A stretch of DNA of 64,000 nt from Paraburkholderia sabiae (lineage in GTDB: Bacteria; Pseudomonadota; Gammaproteobacteria; Burkholderiales; Burkholderiaceae): contig NZ_CP125295.1 of the NCBI RefSeq assembly GCF_030412785.1, positions 3,534,001 to 3,598,000 of the forward strand, given 5' to 3'. A model generated the notes under the pieces. It had not been told where the DNA came from and did no database searches. It worked only from the letters and a program-made list of their open reading frames with translations. A program made the position numbers and the translations under genes. Each line of letters starts with the position of its first letter. Positions within the stretch are counted from its first letter, which is position 1. Shown here one piece after another: positions 26,430-35,058 of this stretch.

Positions 26430-27734
26430 ATGGACACCATCCTTCCGGGCGTTGCCCAGCCATCCGACACGCCGCTCACGCGAGCGCAGCGCAAAGCCAT
26501 CGTCGCGGCGACGCTCGGCACCATCGTCGAATTCACCGACTGGATCATCTACGCGACCTTCGCCGCGCTTTTCTCGCGGCACTTCTTTCCGGCCAACAAC
26601 GATCGCGTGTCGCTGCTGTCGGCGTTCGCAGTGTTCGCGGTCGGCTTCGTGATGCGGCCGATAGGCGGCGCGCTGCTCGGTGCATATGCTGACCGGCATG
26701 GGCGCAAGAACGGCCTCGCGTTGTCGGTCGCATTGATGGCGGGCAGCTCGCTCGTCATCGCCGTGTGTCCCGGCTATGAATCGATCGGCATTGCCGCACC
26801 GCTGATCCTCGTGCTCGCGCGTTTGATTCAAGGCTTTGCTGCGGGTGGCGAATTCGGCTCGGCTTCGACGTTCCTGATCGAATCGTCGGCTCCATCGCGC
26901 CGCGGCTTCGCGGGCTCATGGCAGCACTTCGCGGTCAACGCAGGCGTGCTGGTTGCCGCATTGATCGGTGCGATTCTCACGTCGCTGATTGACCATGCGG
27001 GCATGGCGAGCTGGGGCTGGCGCGTCGCCTTTGCGATCGCCGGATTGCTCGGCTTCGTCGCGCTGTGGGTGCGGCTCGCGGTCGCCGAAACGGATGCGTT
27101 CAGAAAGAGCGCCGCCACGCATCAGCGCACGCGTCATCCGTTTCTCGTGATCGTTCGCGAACATCGACGCGCCGCACTGCGCGTGATCGGTATCGCTATG
27201 GCGGGCAATCTTTGCGTCTATCTGTGGCTCGTGCTGTTTCCGACGCTTGCGCATCTGCGCACCGGTTTGCCGCTGCACGATGCGTTCAACGCGAGCGTGA
27301 TCTCGATCGTCGTGTCGCTGATCGCAATTCCGTTCATCGGCAAGTTGTCGGATCGCATCGGCCGCAAGCCTGTATTGCTCGTCTTCGCAGGCGGTTCCGC
27401 GCTGTTCGCATGGCCCGCGCTGCACTTCCTCAGCAACGACTTCTGGAGCGCGACCGCTATCGTCACGATCGGCATGCTGCTCTCGTCGGGCTTCGCTGCG
27501 ACCTGCGCAACGGTGATGGCCGAACAGTTTCCGGCTCATGTGCGAGCTACGGGCGTGGCGTTGCCTTACGCGGTATCGGCGGCGCTGTTCGGCGGCACGC
27601 TGCCCTACATCGTCACCGCAATGTCGAGTTCGGGTCTGTCGCAATACCTGTGGGTCTACGTCGCGACCGTGTGCGTCGTCGGCTTCGTGGTCTATGCGCG
27701 GATGCCTGAGACGCGCGGAAAAGTTCTCGACTGA
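26430..27734 (+). CDS. MFS transporter, metabolite:H+ symporter (MHS) family
   Basis: A 434-aa twelve-helix importer related to alpha-ketoglutarate and shikimate permeases. Signature pieces are LGTIVEFTDWIIYATFAALF near 27-46, the loop GAYADRHGRKNGLALSV, and LIQGFAAGGEFGSASTFLIE. ATG 26430 has GGAGACA upstream. It is the first gene of the plus-strand operon with the thiolase, from a promoter with operator copy B2. It should import the organic acid used by the CoA-dependent genes around it. Confidence 0.9.
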   Translation: MDTILPGVAQPSDTPLTRAQRKAIVAATLGTIVEFTDWIIYATFAALFSRHFFPANNDRVSLLSAFAVFAVGFVMRPIGGALLGAYADRHGRKNGLALSVALMAGSSLVIAVCPGYESIGIAAPLILVLARLIQGFAAGGEFGSASTFLIESSAPSRRGFAGSWQHFAVNAGVLVAALIGAILTSLIDHAGMASWGWRVAFAIAGLLGFVALWVRLAVAETDAFRKSAATHQRTRHPFLVIVREHRRAALRVIGIAMAGNLCVYLWLVLFPTLAHLRTGLPLHDAFNASVISIVVSLIAIPFIGKLSDRIGRKPVLLVFAGGSALFAWPALHFLSNDFWSATAIVTIGMLLSSGFAATCATVMAEQFPAHVRATGVALPYAVSAALFGGTLPYIVTAMSSSGLSQYLWVYVATVCVVGFVVYARMPETRGKVLD

Positions 27735-27796
27735 GCGCGCCGCGTCGACGCGACATCAGCTTCTGAAATTCAGCAGGTCAATCATTGGAGGCAGCA

Positions 27797-28969
27797 ATGC
27801 GTAAAGTGGTTATTGGTGGCGTCGGCATGACGTCCTTTGGCAAGTTTCTCGATCGCAATCTGAAGTCGCTCGCTGAAGAAGCGGTATCGCTCGCGTTGAA
27901 GGATGCGCGCGCCAGCGTGGACGATGTCGATCGCATCTTCTTCGGTAATGCGGCGGCGGGCGTCGTCACGGGTCAGGAGATGATTCGCGCGCAGTCTTCG
28001 CTGCGCAATACGGGGCTCGACGGCAAGCCGATGTTCAATGTCGAGAACGCATGCGCGTCCGGAAGTTCGGCATTGAATCTCGCGTGGCTCGCAGTCGCTT
28101 CGGGGCAGTCGGAAACCGCATTGGTCGTCGGCGTCGAAAAGCTCACGCACGAAGACAAGGCGATTTCGTTCGGCGCGTTCGCAAAGGCCGTCGATCTCGA
28201 AGAGCCGCTGCCCGAAGGCGTAACGACGGGAACGGGCTCGCTTTTCATGGACCTTTACGCGGCGAAAGCGCGCAAGTGGATGGAAAAAACGGGCGCCGAA
28301 GCAAGCGACTTCGCACGCGTCGTCGTGAAGAGCCGCCGCGCGGGATCGCTGAATCCGCATGCGCAGTTCCGCAACGAAACGAGCGTCGACGAAGTGCTCG
28401 CGAGCCGCATGGTCAGCGATCCGCTGACGCTCTTCATGTGCTCGTCGATCGGCGACGGCGGCGCTGCGTTGTTCATCTGCTCGGAAGAATATGCGGCGAA
28501 GCACGACATTCGCCCCGTGTTCATTCGCGCGAGTTCGATCGTGTCGGCGAAAGCGGATGGTTCGGGCGAACTGGTCGCCGTGCGCGCGGCGAACGCGGCG
28601 TATGAGGAAGCGGGCATCGGGCCGTCGGATGTGCATGTCGTCGAACTGCACGACGCGTCCGCACCTGCCGAACTGATTCACTACGAGAACCTGGGCCTGT
28701 GCGCACCCGGCGATGCGCCGAAGCTGATCCGTTCGGGTGACACCGATATCGGCGGACGCGTTTCGGTGAATCCGAGCGGCGGTCTGCTGTCGCGCGGTCA
28801 TCCCGTTGGCGCAACGGGCGTCGCACAGATCGTCGAACTCACGCAGCAGTTGCGCGGTAAGGCAGGCGCACGGCAACGGCCTGGCGCGAAGGTGGCGCTC
28901 GCCGAGAACAACGGCGGTCAACTGGCGGGCGATTCGGCTGTCGCGCTGGTCACGATTCTGTCGACCTGA
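27797..28969 (+). CDS. Thiolase / acetyl-CoA acetyltransferase-like protein (SCP2-type)
   Basis: A 390-aa thiolase-fold protein. The nucleophilic Cys86 sits in NVENACASGS, and the C-terminal motif SRGHPVGATGVAQ carries the catalytic His. The usual second Cys loop (CxG) is replaced by ENNGGQLAGDSAV, as in the SCP2/lipid-transfer thiolase subgroup, so classical thiolysis is not certain. ATG 27797 is preceded by GGAGGCAG. It is 62 bp downstream of the MHS permease and presumably cleaves the 3-oxoacyl-CoA produced by the SDR enzyme. Confidence 0.88.
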   Translation: MRKVVIGGVGMTSFGKFLDRNLKSLAEEAVSLALKDARASVDDVDRIFFGNAAAGVVTGQEMIRAQSSLRNTGLDGKPMFNVENACASGSSALNLAWLAVASGQSETALVVGVEKLTHEDKAISFGAFAKAVDLEEPLPEGVTTGTGSLFMDLYAAKARKWMEKTGAEASDFARVVVKSRRAGSLNPHAQFRNETSVDEVLASRMVSDPLTLFMCSSIGDGGAALFICSEEYAAKHDIRPVFIRASSIVSAKADGSGELVAVRAANAAYEEAGIGPSDVHVVELHDASAPAELIHYENLGLCAPGDAPKLIRSGDTDIGGRVSVNPSGGLLSRGHPVGATGVAQIVELTQQLRGKAGARQRPGAKVALAENNGGQLAGDSAVALVTILST

Positions 28970-28976
28970 TCTTTGG

Positions 28977-29007
28977 AGTCGCGCCGCGTCTTGCATGCGG
29001 CGCGACT
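28977..29007. terminator. Hairpin terminator between convergent genes
   Basis: AGTCGCGCCGC and its complement GCGGCGCGACT form an 11-bp stem with a 9-base loop between the thiolase and desaturase stops. The T tract is weak. Confidence 0.6.
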
Positions 29008-29020
29008 TCATCATGCTCTT

Positions 29021-30022
29021 TCACGCGACAGCGTTGCCACGCTTGCCCACAGGCAATTCACGCACAACGACATACTCAGGGTCGCGCCGTTGCTTCGCGA
29101 AGATCGTCAGGATTTCGCGCCATGCGGACCACAAACCATCGTACGGTTGCGGCATTTGCGACGCCAGCGCTTCATGGAACTTCGGCAATGCATGGAACGG
29201 CACGCTCGGAAACATGTGATGTTCGATGTGGAAGTTCATGTTCCAGTAGAGAAAGCGCACCACCGCATTCACCTTCACCGTGCGGCTCGACACGCGATGA
29301 TCGAGCACGTTCTCCTTCAGGCCGGTATGCTGCGTCAGCGCGCACAACTCGTGCAGCCATGTTCCATATGCACGCGGCAGAAACAAGAACATGATGGGCA
29401 ACCAGCTATGCGCAAGCACGGCCCATACGAATACCGCGACATAGCAGGCCAGCAGCACACGCGAGTTATCGCACATCTTCTTGTACTCGGCTTCGGGCAC
29501 GACCTCTTTAGCGCCCTTCGTGACGATGCCGAAGCTATGCAGAAAGATCGCGCTGAGAAACTGCATGCCATGCGACACACGCACGAAGTCCGTCAGCAGC
29601 TTGATATAGCTATGCGGGCGATGCTTGAACGCGAGTTCAGGGTCTTTATAAGGCGCTGCCGTCAAGTGCGTGTACGTGTGATGCTTCGCGTGCAGCCAGC
29701 GGCTGTACACCTGCTCGCGCCACGACATGAAACAGATGACCCAGTAGACCGCTTCGTTCAGCCAGCGCGTCTTGAACACCGTGCCGTGTCCCAACTCATG
29801 CGCAGCGGCCTCGCTGAATGCAAACACGGTTCCATACAGCAGAAAAGCAGGAATCACCCACGCCGTGCCGAGCGAGAACCACGCGAGCGCACCCGTCACA
29901 ACAACAAGGGCAAAGAAGCCGCCCGCCTGCACGAGCCCGCGTGCATCGGAGCGCGTGGAGAAGTCCTTGAGCGCCTTGCGGTCGATGTCGACGCGGTGCC
30001 ACGAATGCATGTCGATGTTCAT
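29021..30022 (-). CDS. Membrane fatty-acid-desaturase family protein
   Basis: A 333-aa di-iron membrane enzyme with all three histidine boxes: HELGHG (75-80), HAKHH (111-115) and HIEHH (265-269). Hydrophobic segments lie at about 31-65, 90-100, 155-165 and 190-216. ATG 30022 has AAGGAAAAACG upstream. It lies 31 bp after the stop of a periplasmic sugar-binding protein on the same strand, an odd partnership. Family members desaturate or hydroxylate acyl chains or small amino-acid-derived substrates; the position argues for a dedicated substrate rather than general membrane lipid desaturation. Confidence 0.85.
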   Translation of the reverse strand: MNIDMHSWHRVDIDRKALKDFSTRSDARGLVQAGGFFALVVVTGALAWFSLGTAWVIPAFLLYGTVFAFSEAAAHELGHGTVFKTRWLNEAVYWVICFMSWREQVYSRWLHAKHHTYTHLTAAPYKDPELAFKHRPHSYIKLLTDFVRVSHGMQFLSAIFLHSFGIVTKGAKEVVPEAEYKKMCDNSRVLLACYVAVFVWAVLAHSWLPIMFLFLPRAYGTWLHELCALTQHTGLKENVLDHRVSSRTVKVNAVVRFLYWNMNFHIEHHMFPSVPFHALPKFHEALASQMPQPYDGLWSAWREILTIFAKQRRDPEYVVVRELPVGKRGNAVA

Positions 30023-30053
30023 TGCGTTTTTCCTTCGCGAAGTGCAGTGATGA

Positions 30054-31097
30054 CTAGCGATATGAACCGGCGTACTTCTGCACGGGCGCGATGTTGTCGC
30101 GGGTGACGAAGCTCGGCCCCGAACTGACCGTCGAGCCCGTATAGACCGGCTTCAGGTCGTACTTCGCGAGACGAGCGCTCACCTTCTTGTCGTCCTTGAG
30201 TGCCGCGACGATGCGAGCGGGGTCGCTGGTTTTGTCGCGGATCGCGATCGCCATTGCCGCGACGGACAGATAGCCCTGCAAATACGGCTGCTGATCGATC
30301 GCGAACGCGATCTGCCCGGACTGGATCGACTTGAGGATGTCGGGCGAAAGATCGAACGTAGCGACGTAGATCTTGCCGCTCATGCCCGCGTCCTTCACAC
30401 CGCGCAATACGCCCGTCGCCTGATCGGGGCCGAGTGCGAGGATCGCTTGCGTCGTCGGATGCGAACGCAGGTATGCGGCGACCTTGCTTTCGATCACGGT
30501 CGGATCTTCGCCGCTGTCTATCGTCGACTTCTTGTAGTCCGCACCGATCGCATCGGCGAACCCTTTGCAGCGGTCCCACAACGCCTGAATATCCGCACCG
30601 TGATTCACGCACAGAAACTCATGGATGCCCGCCGCTTTCGCGCGCTCGCCGGCCGCTTTTCCTGCCTCGTATTCGGGCTGACCGATATGCAGCAGCGCGC
30701 CGAGCTTCATGCCGGAATCAGGGCCGCCGTTGATCGTGACAAGCGGAATATGCTTCGCCTTCACGCCTTGCAGACCCTTCTGGATCATTTCGAAGTTCGG
30801 CACCGTCGTGATCACGCCCGAGTAGTTGCGCGCCGCCGCCTGTTCGAGAATGCGCACCATGTCGCCCGTATCGCCTGAGGGCGGATTGCGGTAATCGACG
30901 GGCACGTTGAAGTCTTCGCTCGCGTCGCGCATACCGTTCTTCACGGTGTTCCACCACACGTTCGAATCCGAGCCGTGACTGACCATCACGAAGCGCTCTT
31001 CGGCGGCGGCGCTGTTTGCGGTGAAACCCGTGACGAGCGTGAGTGCCGCGAGCGCAGCGGCGATGCGTTTGAATCCGGGGAAGCGGGGCTTGTCCAT
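30054..31097 (-). CDS. Periplasmic sugar-binding protein (RbsB type), no transporter partner nearby
   Basis: A 347-aa solute-binding protein of the Peripla_BP_4 type with a signal peptide (basic start to about residue 31, ending NSAAAEE). Motifs include NVWWNTVKNGMRDASEDF, GVITTVPNFEMIQKGL and TFDLSPDILKSIQSGQIAFAIDQQPYLQGY. Proteins of this kind serve CUT2 ABC importers, but no ATPase or permease gene is adjacent; the next gene in the operon is a desaturase. It is divergent from a LacI gene. It may feed a transporter encoded elsewhere or act in sensing. Confidence 0.88.
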   Translation of the reverse strand: MDKPRFPGFKRIAAALAALTLVTGFTANSAAAEERFVMVSHGSDSNVWWNTVKNGMRDASEDFNVPVDYRNPPSGDTGDMVRILEQAAARNYSGVITTVPNFEMIQKGLQGVKAKHIPLVTINGGPDSGMKLGALLHIGQPEYEAGKAAGERAKAAGIHEFLCVNHGADIQALWDRCKGFADAIGADYKKSTIDSGEDPTVIESKVAAYLRSHPTTQAILALGPDQATGVLRGVKDAGMSGKIYVATFDLSPDILKSIQSGQIAFAIDQQPYLQGYLSVAAMAIAIRDKTSDPARIVAALKDDKKVSARLAKYDLKPVYTGSTVSSGPSFVTRDNIAPVQKYAGSYR

Positions 31098-31202
31098 GAT
31101 GCTTGTCTCCTGAGTTCGACGGAATGCGCCTATACGCAGCGTCTTTTTCGATGACGCCTGTTCGCTTCCGGTGGTTAAAATCTAGTTGATCGAATCTCCG
31201 CT

Positions 31203-31233
31203 CTCAAACGGTTTGTTGAGGACATTTCCTCAA
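31203..31233. promoter_or_regulatory. Three evenly spaced CTCAA/TTGAG half-sites
   Basis: CTCAA (31203-31207), TTGAG (31216-31220) and CTCAA (31229-31233) alternate in orientation with 8-bp gaps, forming two overlapping dyads just before the LacI start. The second, TTGAGGA-CATT-TCCTCAA, is a perfect 7-bp dyad. This is a plausible autoregulatory LacI operator between the divergent genes. Confidence 0.5.
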
Positions 31234-31247
31234 ACGGGAGACACGGC

Positions 31248-32279
31248 ATGAACGTCAGAAGAAAGCCGACGATGGAAGATGTCGCGAAGGCATCGGGCGT
31301 CAGCTATTCGACCGTAGAGCGCGTGCTGAACGGGCGTGGCGGCGTTGCGCGCGAGAAGGAATCGCGCGTGCTCGAATGGGCGCGCAAGCTCAAGATGGAC
31401 CGTGCGCTCGACGAGGTGTCGGTGCGCTGGCTGCGCATCGCGATCCTTACGCAGAAGCCTTCGTCGCCGTATTACGTGGCGCTGCGGCAAGGCTTCGAAC
31501 TCGCGCAGAAGTCGTTCGAAACGCATCGCGTGGTGTGTCATCTCACGTTCTTCGACGACCTCGAACCGCAATCGCTCGCGGCCGTCATCAATCGCGCGTC
31601 GCAGAAGGCCGACGCGATGATCGTCGTGGCGTACGAGCACAGCGTCGTCGTCGATGCGATCTCGCGCGTGGCACGCAAAATCCCCGTCGTGACGCTCGCG
31701 AGCGATCTGCCCGATACCGGGCGGCTCGCATACGTCGGCATCGACAACCGGTGCGCGGGCAGAACCGCTGGCGAACTGATGGGCCGCTTCATCGGACGCG
31801 ACGGCGGACCGGTCATCGTGATCGCAGGATTGCGCACGTATCTCGGTCACGAAGAACGCGAAGGCGCGTTCCGATCGGTGATGCGCCGCAAGTTTCCCGC
31901 GTGTGAAGTGGTCGCGACGGTCGAGAGCCGTGAAGACGAGAAATCGACCGAACGACTGACACGCGATGCCTTCAAAAAGTACCCTGATTTAAGGGGTATT
32001 TACAATCTCTCAGTCGGCGATGAAGGTATTGCACGCGCGCTCAAAGCATTAAAGCGCGAACAGTCCACCGTGCTGATCGGCCATGAACTGACCGAGATCA
32101 GCCGCGCACTGCTGATAGAAGGCGTAATGGATGCCGTGCTCGATCAAAGCCCGTTCGTCGAAGCCGTGCGCGCCGTCGAAGCGATATTGGGTCACTACAA
32201 CCGCGGCACGCCTTCGGGTCTTCCATTGCAGACACCGATGTCGATCTACCTGCAAGAAAACCTGCCGCCCGTTGCATGA
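31248..32279 (+). CDS. LacI-family transcriptional regulator
   Basis: A 343-aa LacI protein. The helix-turn-helix is TMEDVAKASGVSYSTVERVLNGRGGV at about 8-33, shown here as TMEDVAKASGVS then YSTVERVLNGRGGV. It is followed by a periplasmic-binding-protein-like domain (VVTLASDLPD, YVGIDNRCAGRTAGELMGRF). It lacks the usual hinge and resembles the second LacI protein at 33.7 kb. It is divergent from the binding-protein/desaturase operon and likely controls it. Confidence 0.9.
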   Translation: MNVRRKPTMEDVAKASGVSYSTVERVLNGRGGVAREKESRVLEWARKLKMDRALDEVSVRWLRIAILTQKPSSPYYVALRQGFELAQKSFETHRVVCHLTFFDDLEPQSLAAVINRASQKADAMIVVAYEHSVVVDAISRVARKIPVVTLASDLPDTGRLAYVGIDNRCAGRTAGELMGRFIGRDGGPVIVIAGLRTYLGHEEREGAFRSVMRRKFPACEVVATVESREDEKSTERLTRDAFKKYPDLRGIYNLSVGDEGIARALKALKREQSTVLIGHELTEISRALLIEGVMDAVLDQSPFVEAVRAVEAILGHYNRGTPSGLPLQTPMSIYLQENLPPVA

Positions 32280-32286
32280 TGCACAA

Positions 32287-33162
32287 CTAGGACTTTTTTA
32301 GCGCCTGCGCTTCGATCAATTGCAGCAACACTTCCACAGGCTCGCTCAGATGCTGAGGCGCGCGATGCACGAGCCCCACATCGCGATGAAACGTGTGATG
32401 CCCGAGATCGACGGCACGCACTTTCGCGGGCCAGCGCCGATACGTCGCCGTTTGCGGCACGATCGCCACGCCGACGCCGTTTTCGACCAGCCTGACGATC
32501 GCTTCGAGTTCGTCGAGTTCGCACATTTCGCGTACGGTGAAATGCATCCGGCGCAGGAAGCGATCGACCTGACGTCCGCCGAACGATGCGCGGTCGTATC
32601 GAATGAACGGGTGTTCCGACAGCAGCGCCGCCCAGTCCTTGCCCTTGACACCGCGCGGCACGATCAGCCTGAACGGTTCCTGCGCGAGCGTCGTCCAGCG
32701 CAAATCGCTCTGAAACGAAAACGGCGGACGGATGATGGCCGCGATATCGATCTCGCCTGCATCGACGAGATTCAGCATCTCCATCGATACGCCCGGAATC
32801 ACGCGCGTCCAGCATCCCGGACATTGCGCATGAAAGCGCGCCAGCGCATCGGGCAACCACGTGCGTTGTACCGAAGCAATCGCGCCGATGTTCACGCGCA
32901 CGTTGACGGCGGGATCCGCCGCCGTCGAACTGAGGTTGCTATAGAGCCGGACGACTTCCTGCGCCTGCACGAGCACCTGCTGGCCCGTCGCATTGAGGCG
33001 CGCGGTGCGGCCTTCGCGGTCGAACAGCGCGAACCCGAACTCGGCTTCGAGCCGCTGCATCTGCGCGCTGACAGCGGCTTGCGTCAGGCCGATCTTGCTG
33101 CCCGCCGCCGCGAAGGTGCCTTCCTGAGCGACGGCAATCAGCGTTTTCAGTTCGCGGATCAT
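32287..33162 (-). CDS. LysR-family transcriptional regulator
   Basis: A 291-aa LysR regulator. The DNA-binding part has MIRELKTLIAVAQEGTF and GSKIGLTQAAVSAQMQRLE, and the effector-binding domain follows (NVRVNIGAIASVQRTWL). It ends 8 bp after the LacI stop, facing it, and is divergent from a VOC-family gene. The AT-rich gap 33163-33253 (AATAATATATTGATTTTG) should hold both promoters; no clear T-N11-A operator stands out. It probably controls the VOC gene. Confidence 0.88.
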   Translation of the reverse strand: MIRELKTLIAVAQEGTFAAAGSKIGLTQAAVSAQMQRLEAEFGFALFDREGRTARLNATGQQVLVQAQEVVRLYSNLSSTAADPAVNVRVNIGAIASVQRTWLPDALARFHAQCPGCWTRVIPGVSMEMLNLVDAGEIDIAAIIRPPFSFQSDLRWTTLAQEPFRLIVPRGVKGKDWAALLSEHPFIRYDRASFGGRQVDRFLRRMHFTVREMCELDELEAIVRLVENGVGVAIVPQTATYRRWPAKVRAVDLGHHTFHRDVGLVHRAPQHLSEPVEVLLQLIEAQALKKS

Positions 33163-33265
33163 TGATCAATTCCATTTGTACTTCACCCAATAATATATTG
33201 ATTTTGTTTTACTAACGCGGTGGGTATGATCGATCCACTATTAGCGCCCCACTATGGAGAAATCA

Positions 33266-33691
33266 GTGAGCCTTTCGCCTTTTCATCTGGCCATTCCCGT
33301 CTACGATCTTCCCGCTGCACGTGACTTCTACGGGCGCGTTTTCGGGCTCGAAGAAGGCCGCTCCAGCCAGCAGTGGGTCGACTTCAATTTCTTCGGCCAT
33401 CAGCTTGTGATTCACGAGCATCCGAAAACGGCGTCGCAAGAAAGCGTGCACAGCAATCCCGTCGACGGTCACGATGTGCCCGTGCCGCATTTCGGCGTCG
33501 TACTTGCGTGGGATCAGTGGGAAGCGCTCGCGGCGCGGCTGCGGTCGTTCGGCACGAAATTCGTGATCGAGCCGTATATCCGCTTTCAGGGGCAGGTTGG
33601 CGAGCAGGCGACGATGTTCCTGTTCGATCCGTGCGGCAATGCGCTGGAGTTCAAGGCGTTCAAGGATATCGGCCAGCTGTTTGCGAAGTGA
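33266..33691 (+). CDS. VOC-family (glyoxalase/dioxygenase-like) protein
   Basis: A 141-aa metalloprotein of the vicinal-oxygen-chelate superfamily. Metal ligands are likely in [17 protein letters not shown] (His), [10 protein letters not shown] (His) and [13 protein letters not shown] (Glu). GTG 33266 has GGAGA 6 bases upstream; ATG 33254, four codons earlier, has no such site and is the alternative. It is a lone gene divergent from a LysR gene. The reaction is unknown; relatives are often annotated as lactoylglutathione-lyase-like. Confidence 0.85.
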   Translation: MSLSPFHLAIPVYDLPAARDFYGRVFGLEEGRSSQQWVDFNFFGHQLVIHEHPKTASQESVHSNPVDGHDVPVPHFGVVLAWDQWEALAARLRSFGTKFVIEPYIRFQGQVGEQATMFLFDPCGNALEFKAFKDIGQLFAK

Positions 33692-33720
33692 CCTGAGTTT
33701 CAGGCACTGACACCTGACGC

Positions 33721-33749
33721 GCCGTGAAGCGCCGCAAAAGCTTCACGGC
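33721..33749. terminator. Hairpin terminator overlapping a LacI stop
   Basis: GCCGTGAAGC and GCTTCACGGC form a perfect 10-bp stem with a 9-base loop, placed between the convergent VOC and LacI genes and reaching into the last codons of the latter. Confidence 0.7.
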
Positions 33750-34798
33750 AAATTCTCGCGCAGCACGATGCTGAACTGCACGGGCTTCACGCCGTCCAGC
33801 GCGTCGCGTGCTTCGTGCACGTTGCGGAAAATTTTCAGGCAGTTACCGACCATCGCTTGCGGCGTCTGCGTGATCAGCGCATCCATCGTGCCGTCTATCA
33901 GCAGCGCGCGCGTATCCGGCGTCAGGCCATGTCCGACGAAAAGAATCTTCTGCTCCGTCTTCGCCTCGACGATCGCGCGCGCCACGCCATCCGAACCACC
34001 GCCGCTGTTGTAGACGCCCGCCAGATCGGGATGCTGCGCAATCAGATTGCGCGTCTGCACATAGTTGCGTTCGCTGTCGTCCTGTCCTTCGCGCAGCCCG
34101 ATCACCTTCACTTGCGGAAAGGTCGATTCGATCAGATGCAGAAAGCCGATCTCGCGTTCCTCATGCCCGCGATAGTTGAGACTGCCCGCCAGCATCGCGA
34201 TCTTGCCCGCCGGACGCGGTCCCATGAACCGGCCGAGCAGCAGCGCCGCCGTGCGTCCCGCTGAACGGTTGTCGATGCCGACATAAGCAAGCCGCCGCGA
34301 GTTCGACAGATCCGAAATCAGCGTAATGGCAGGCACATTCTGATCGGCAAGCGCATTCACTGCGTCACGCACGACGGGATGTTCGAGCGCCATGAAGACC
34401 ACGCCGTCCGCGCGCTGGCCGTAGTGCAACAGACGCGCGGCAAGTTCGTTCGGGTTGAAACTCTCCACGTAATGCACGCGGCAGCGCATGCCTTGCGCGG
34501 CCCACTGGTTGTGCGCGAACTCAATGTAATCGCCAAGCATCCGCAGATAGCGATTCGTGCCTGCGGGCACGAGGAATTCGATCTTTAGCGGCTTCGCCGG
34601 TTTCGTCCCGGGCGTTTGCGTGTCGATCGCATAGCCTGCCTGCGCGGCTGCCTGCATCACGCGACGCGCCGTCATCGGGCGCACGCCTTCGCGGCCGTTC
34701 AATACGCGATCGACGGTCGCCGTCGACACGCCCGCCGCAGCGGCGATGTCCGCGATCCGCGCGCGCGGCGGAAAAAGAGGAATGGGCGCGTCAGCCAT
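33743..34798 (-). CDS. LacI-family regulator of the TRAP/RuBisCO-like operon
   Basis: A 351-aa LacI protein: helix-turn-helix IADIAAAAGVSTATVDRVLNG, then a sugar-binding domain with FLVPAGTNRYLRMLGDYIE, YVGIDNRSAGRTAALLLGRF and LFVGHGLTPDTRALL. It starts at ATG 34798 with AGGAA upstream; a TTG six codons earlier is in frame but less likely. It is divergent from the TRAP operon. Matching 16-bp sites on both sides of the TRAP promoter, one right upstream of this gene, suggest it represses both itself and the operon. Confidence 0.9.
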   Translation of the reverse strand: MADAPIPLFPPRARIADIAAAAGVSTATVDRVLNGREGVRPMTARRVMQAAAQAGYAIDTQTPGTKPAKPLKIEFLVPAGTNRYLRMLGDYIEFAHNQWAAQGMRCRVHYVESFNPNELAARLLHYGQRADGVVFMALEHPVVRDAVNALADQNVPAITLISDLSNSRRLAYVGIDNRSAGRTAALLLGRFMGPRPAGKIAMLAGSLNYRGHEEREIGFLHLIESTFPQVKVIGLREGQDDSERNYVQTRNLIAQHPDLAGVYNSGGGSDGVARAIVEAKTEQKILFVGHGLTPDTRALLIDGTMDALITQTPQAMVGNCLKIFRNVHEARDALDGVKPVQFSIVLRENLP

Positions 34799-34819
34799 GC
34801 GGGTTCCTGAGGGCAAATT

Positions 34820-34956
34820 CCATCAAAAACAATCAGGTTTGCGGTTTGACAGGGAGATTGTGCGTCCCTAGTCTTGCAGCAACATCATGCATTCACGGCA
34901 CAGCGTAACGAAAAACCGACGCCTGTGCGCGTGTGAAGTTTGATGGTTTTTGATGG
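34820..34956 (+). promoter_or_regulatory. TRAP operon promoter flanked by paired 16-bp operators
   Basis: A perfect -35 TTGACA (34846-34851), 17-bp spacer and -10 TAGTCT (34869-34874) drive the TRAP operon. TGATTGTTTTTGATGG on the minus strand at 34820-34835 and TGATGGTTTTTGATGG on the plus strand at 34941-34956 match at 15 of 16 positions. They lie on opposite sides of the promoter in opposite orientation, 105 bp apart, an arrangement compatible with looping repression by the adjacent LacI protein. Confidence 0.65.
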
Positions 34957-35058
34957 CGCATGATGCCATAGCAGGAAACATCAGCAGCAAACCACATAAA
35001 ACGCAGCGACCGGGTTCATCGCCAACGCGCGCAGCCCGGCAAAAAAGGAGACATTCGA

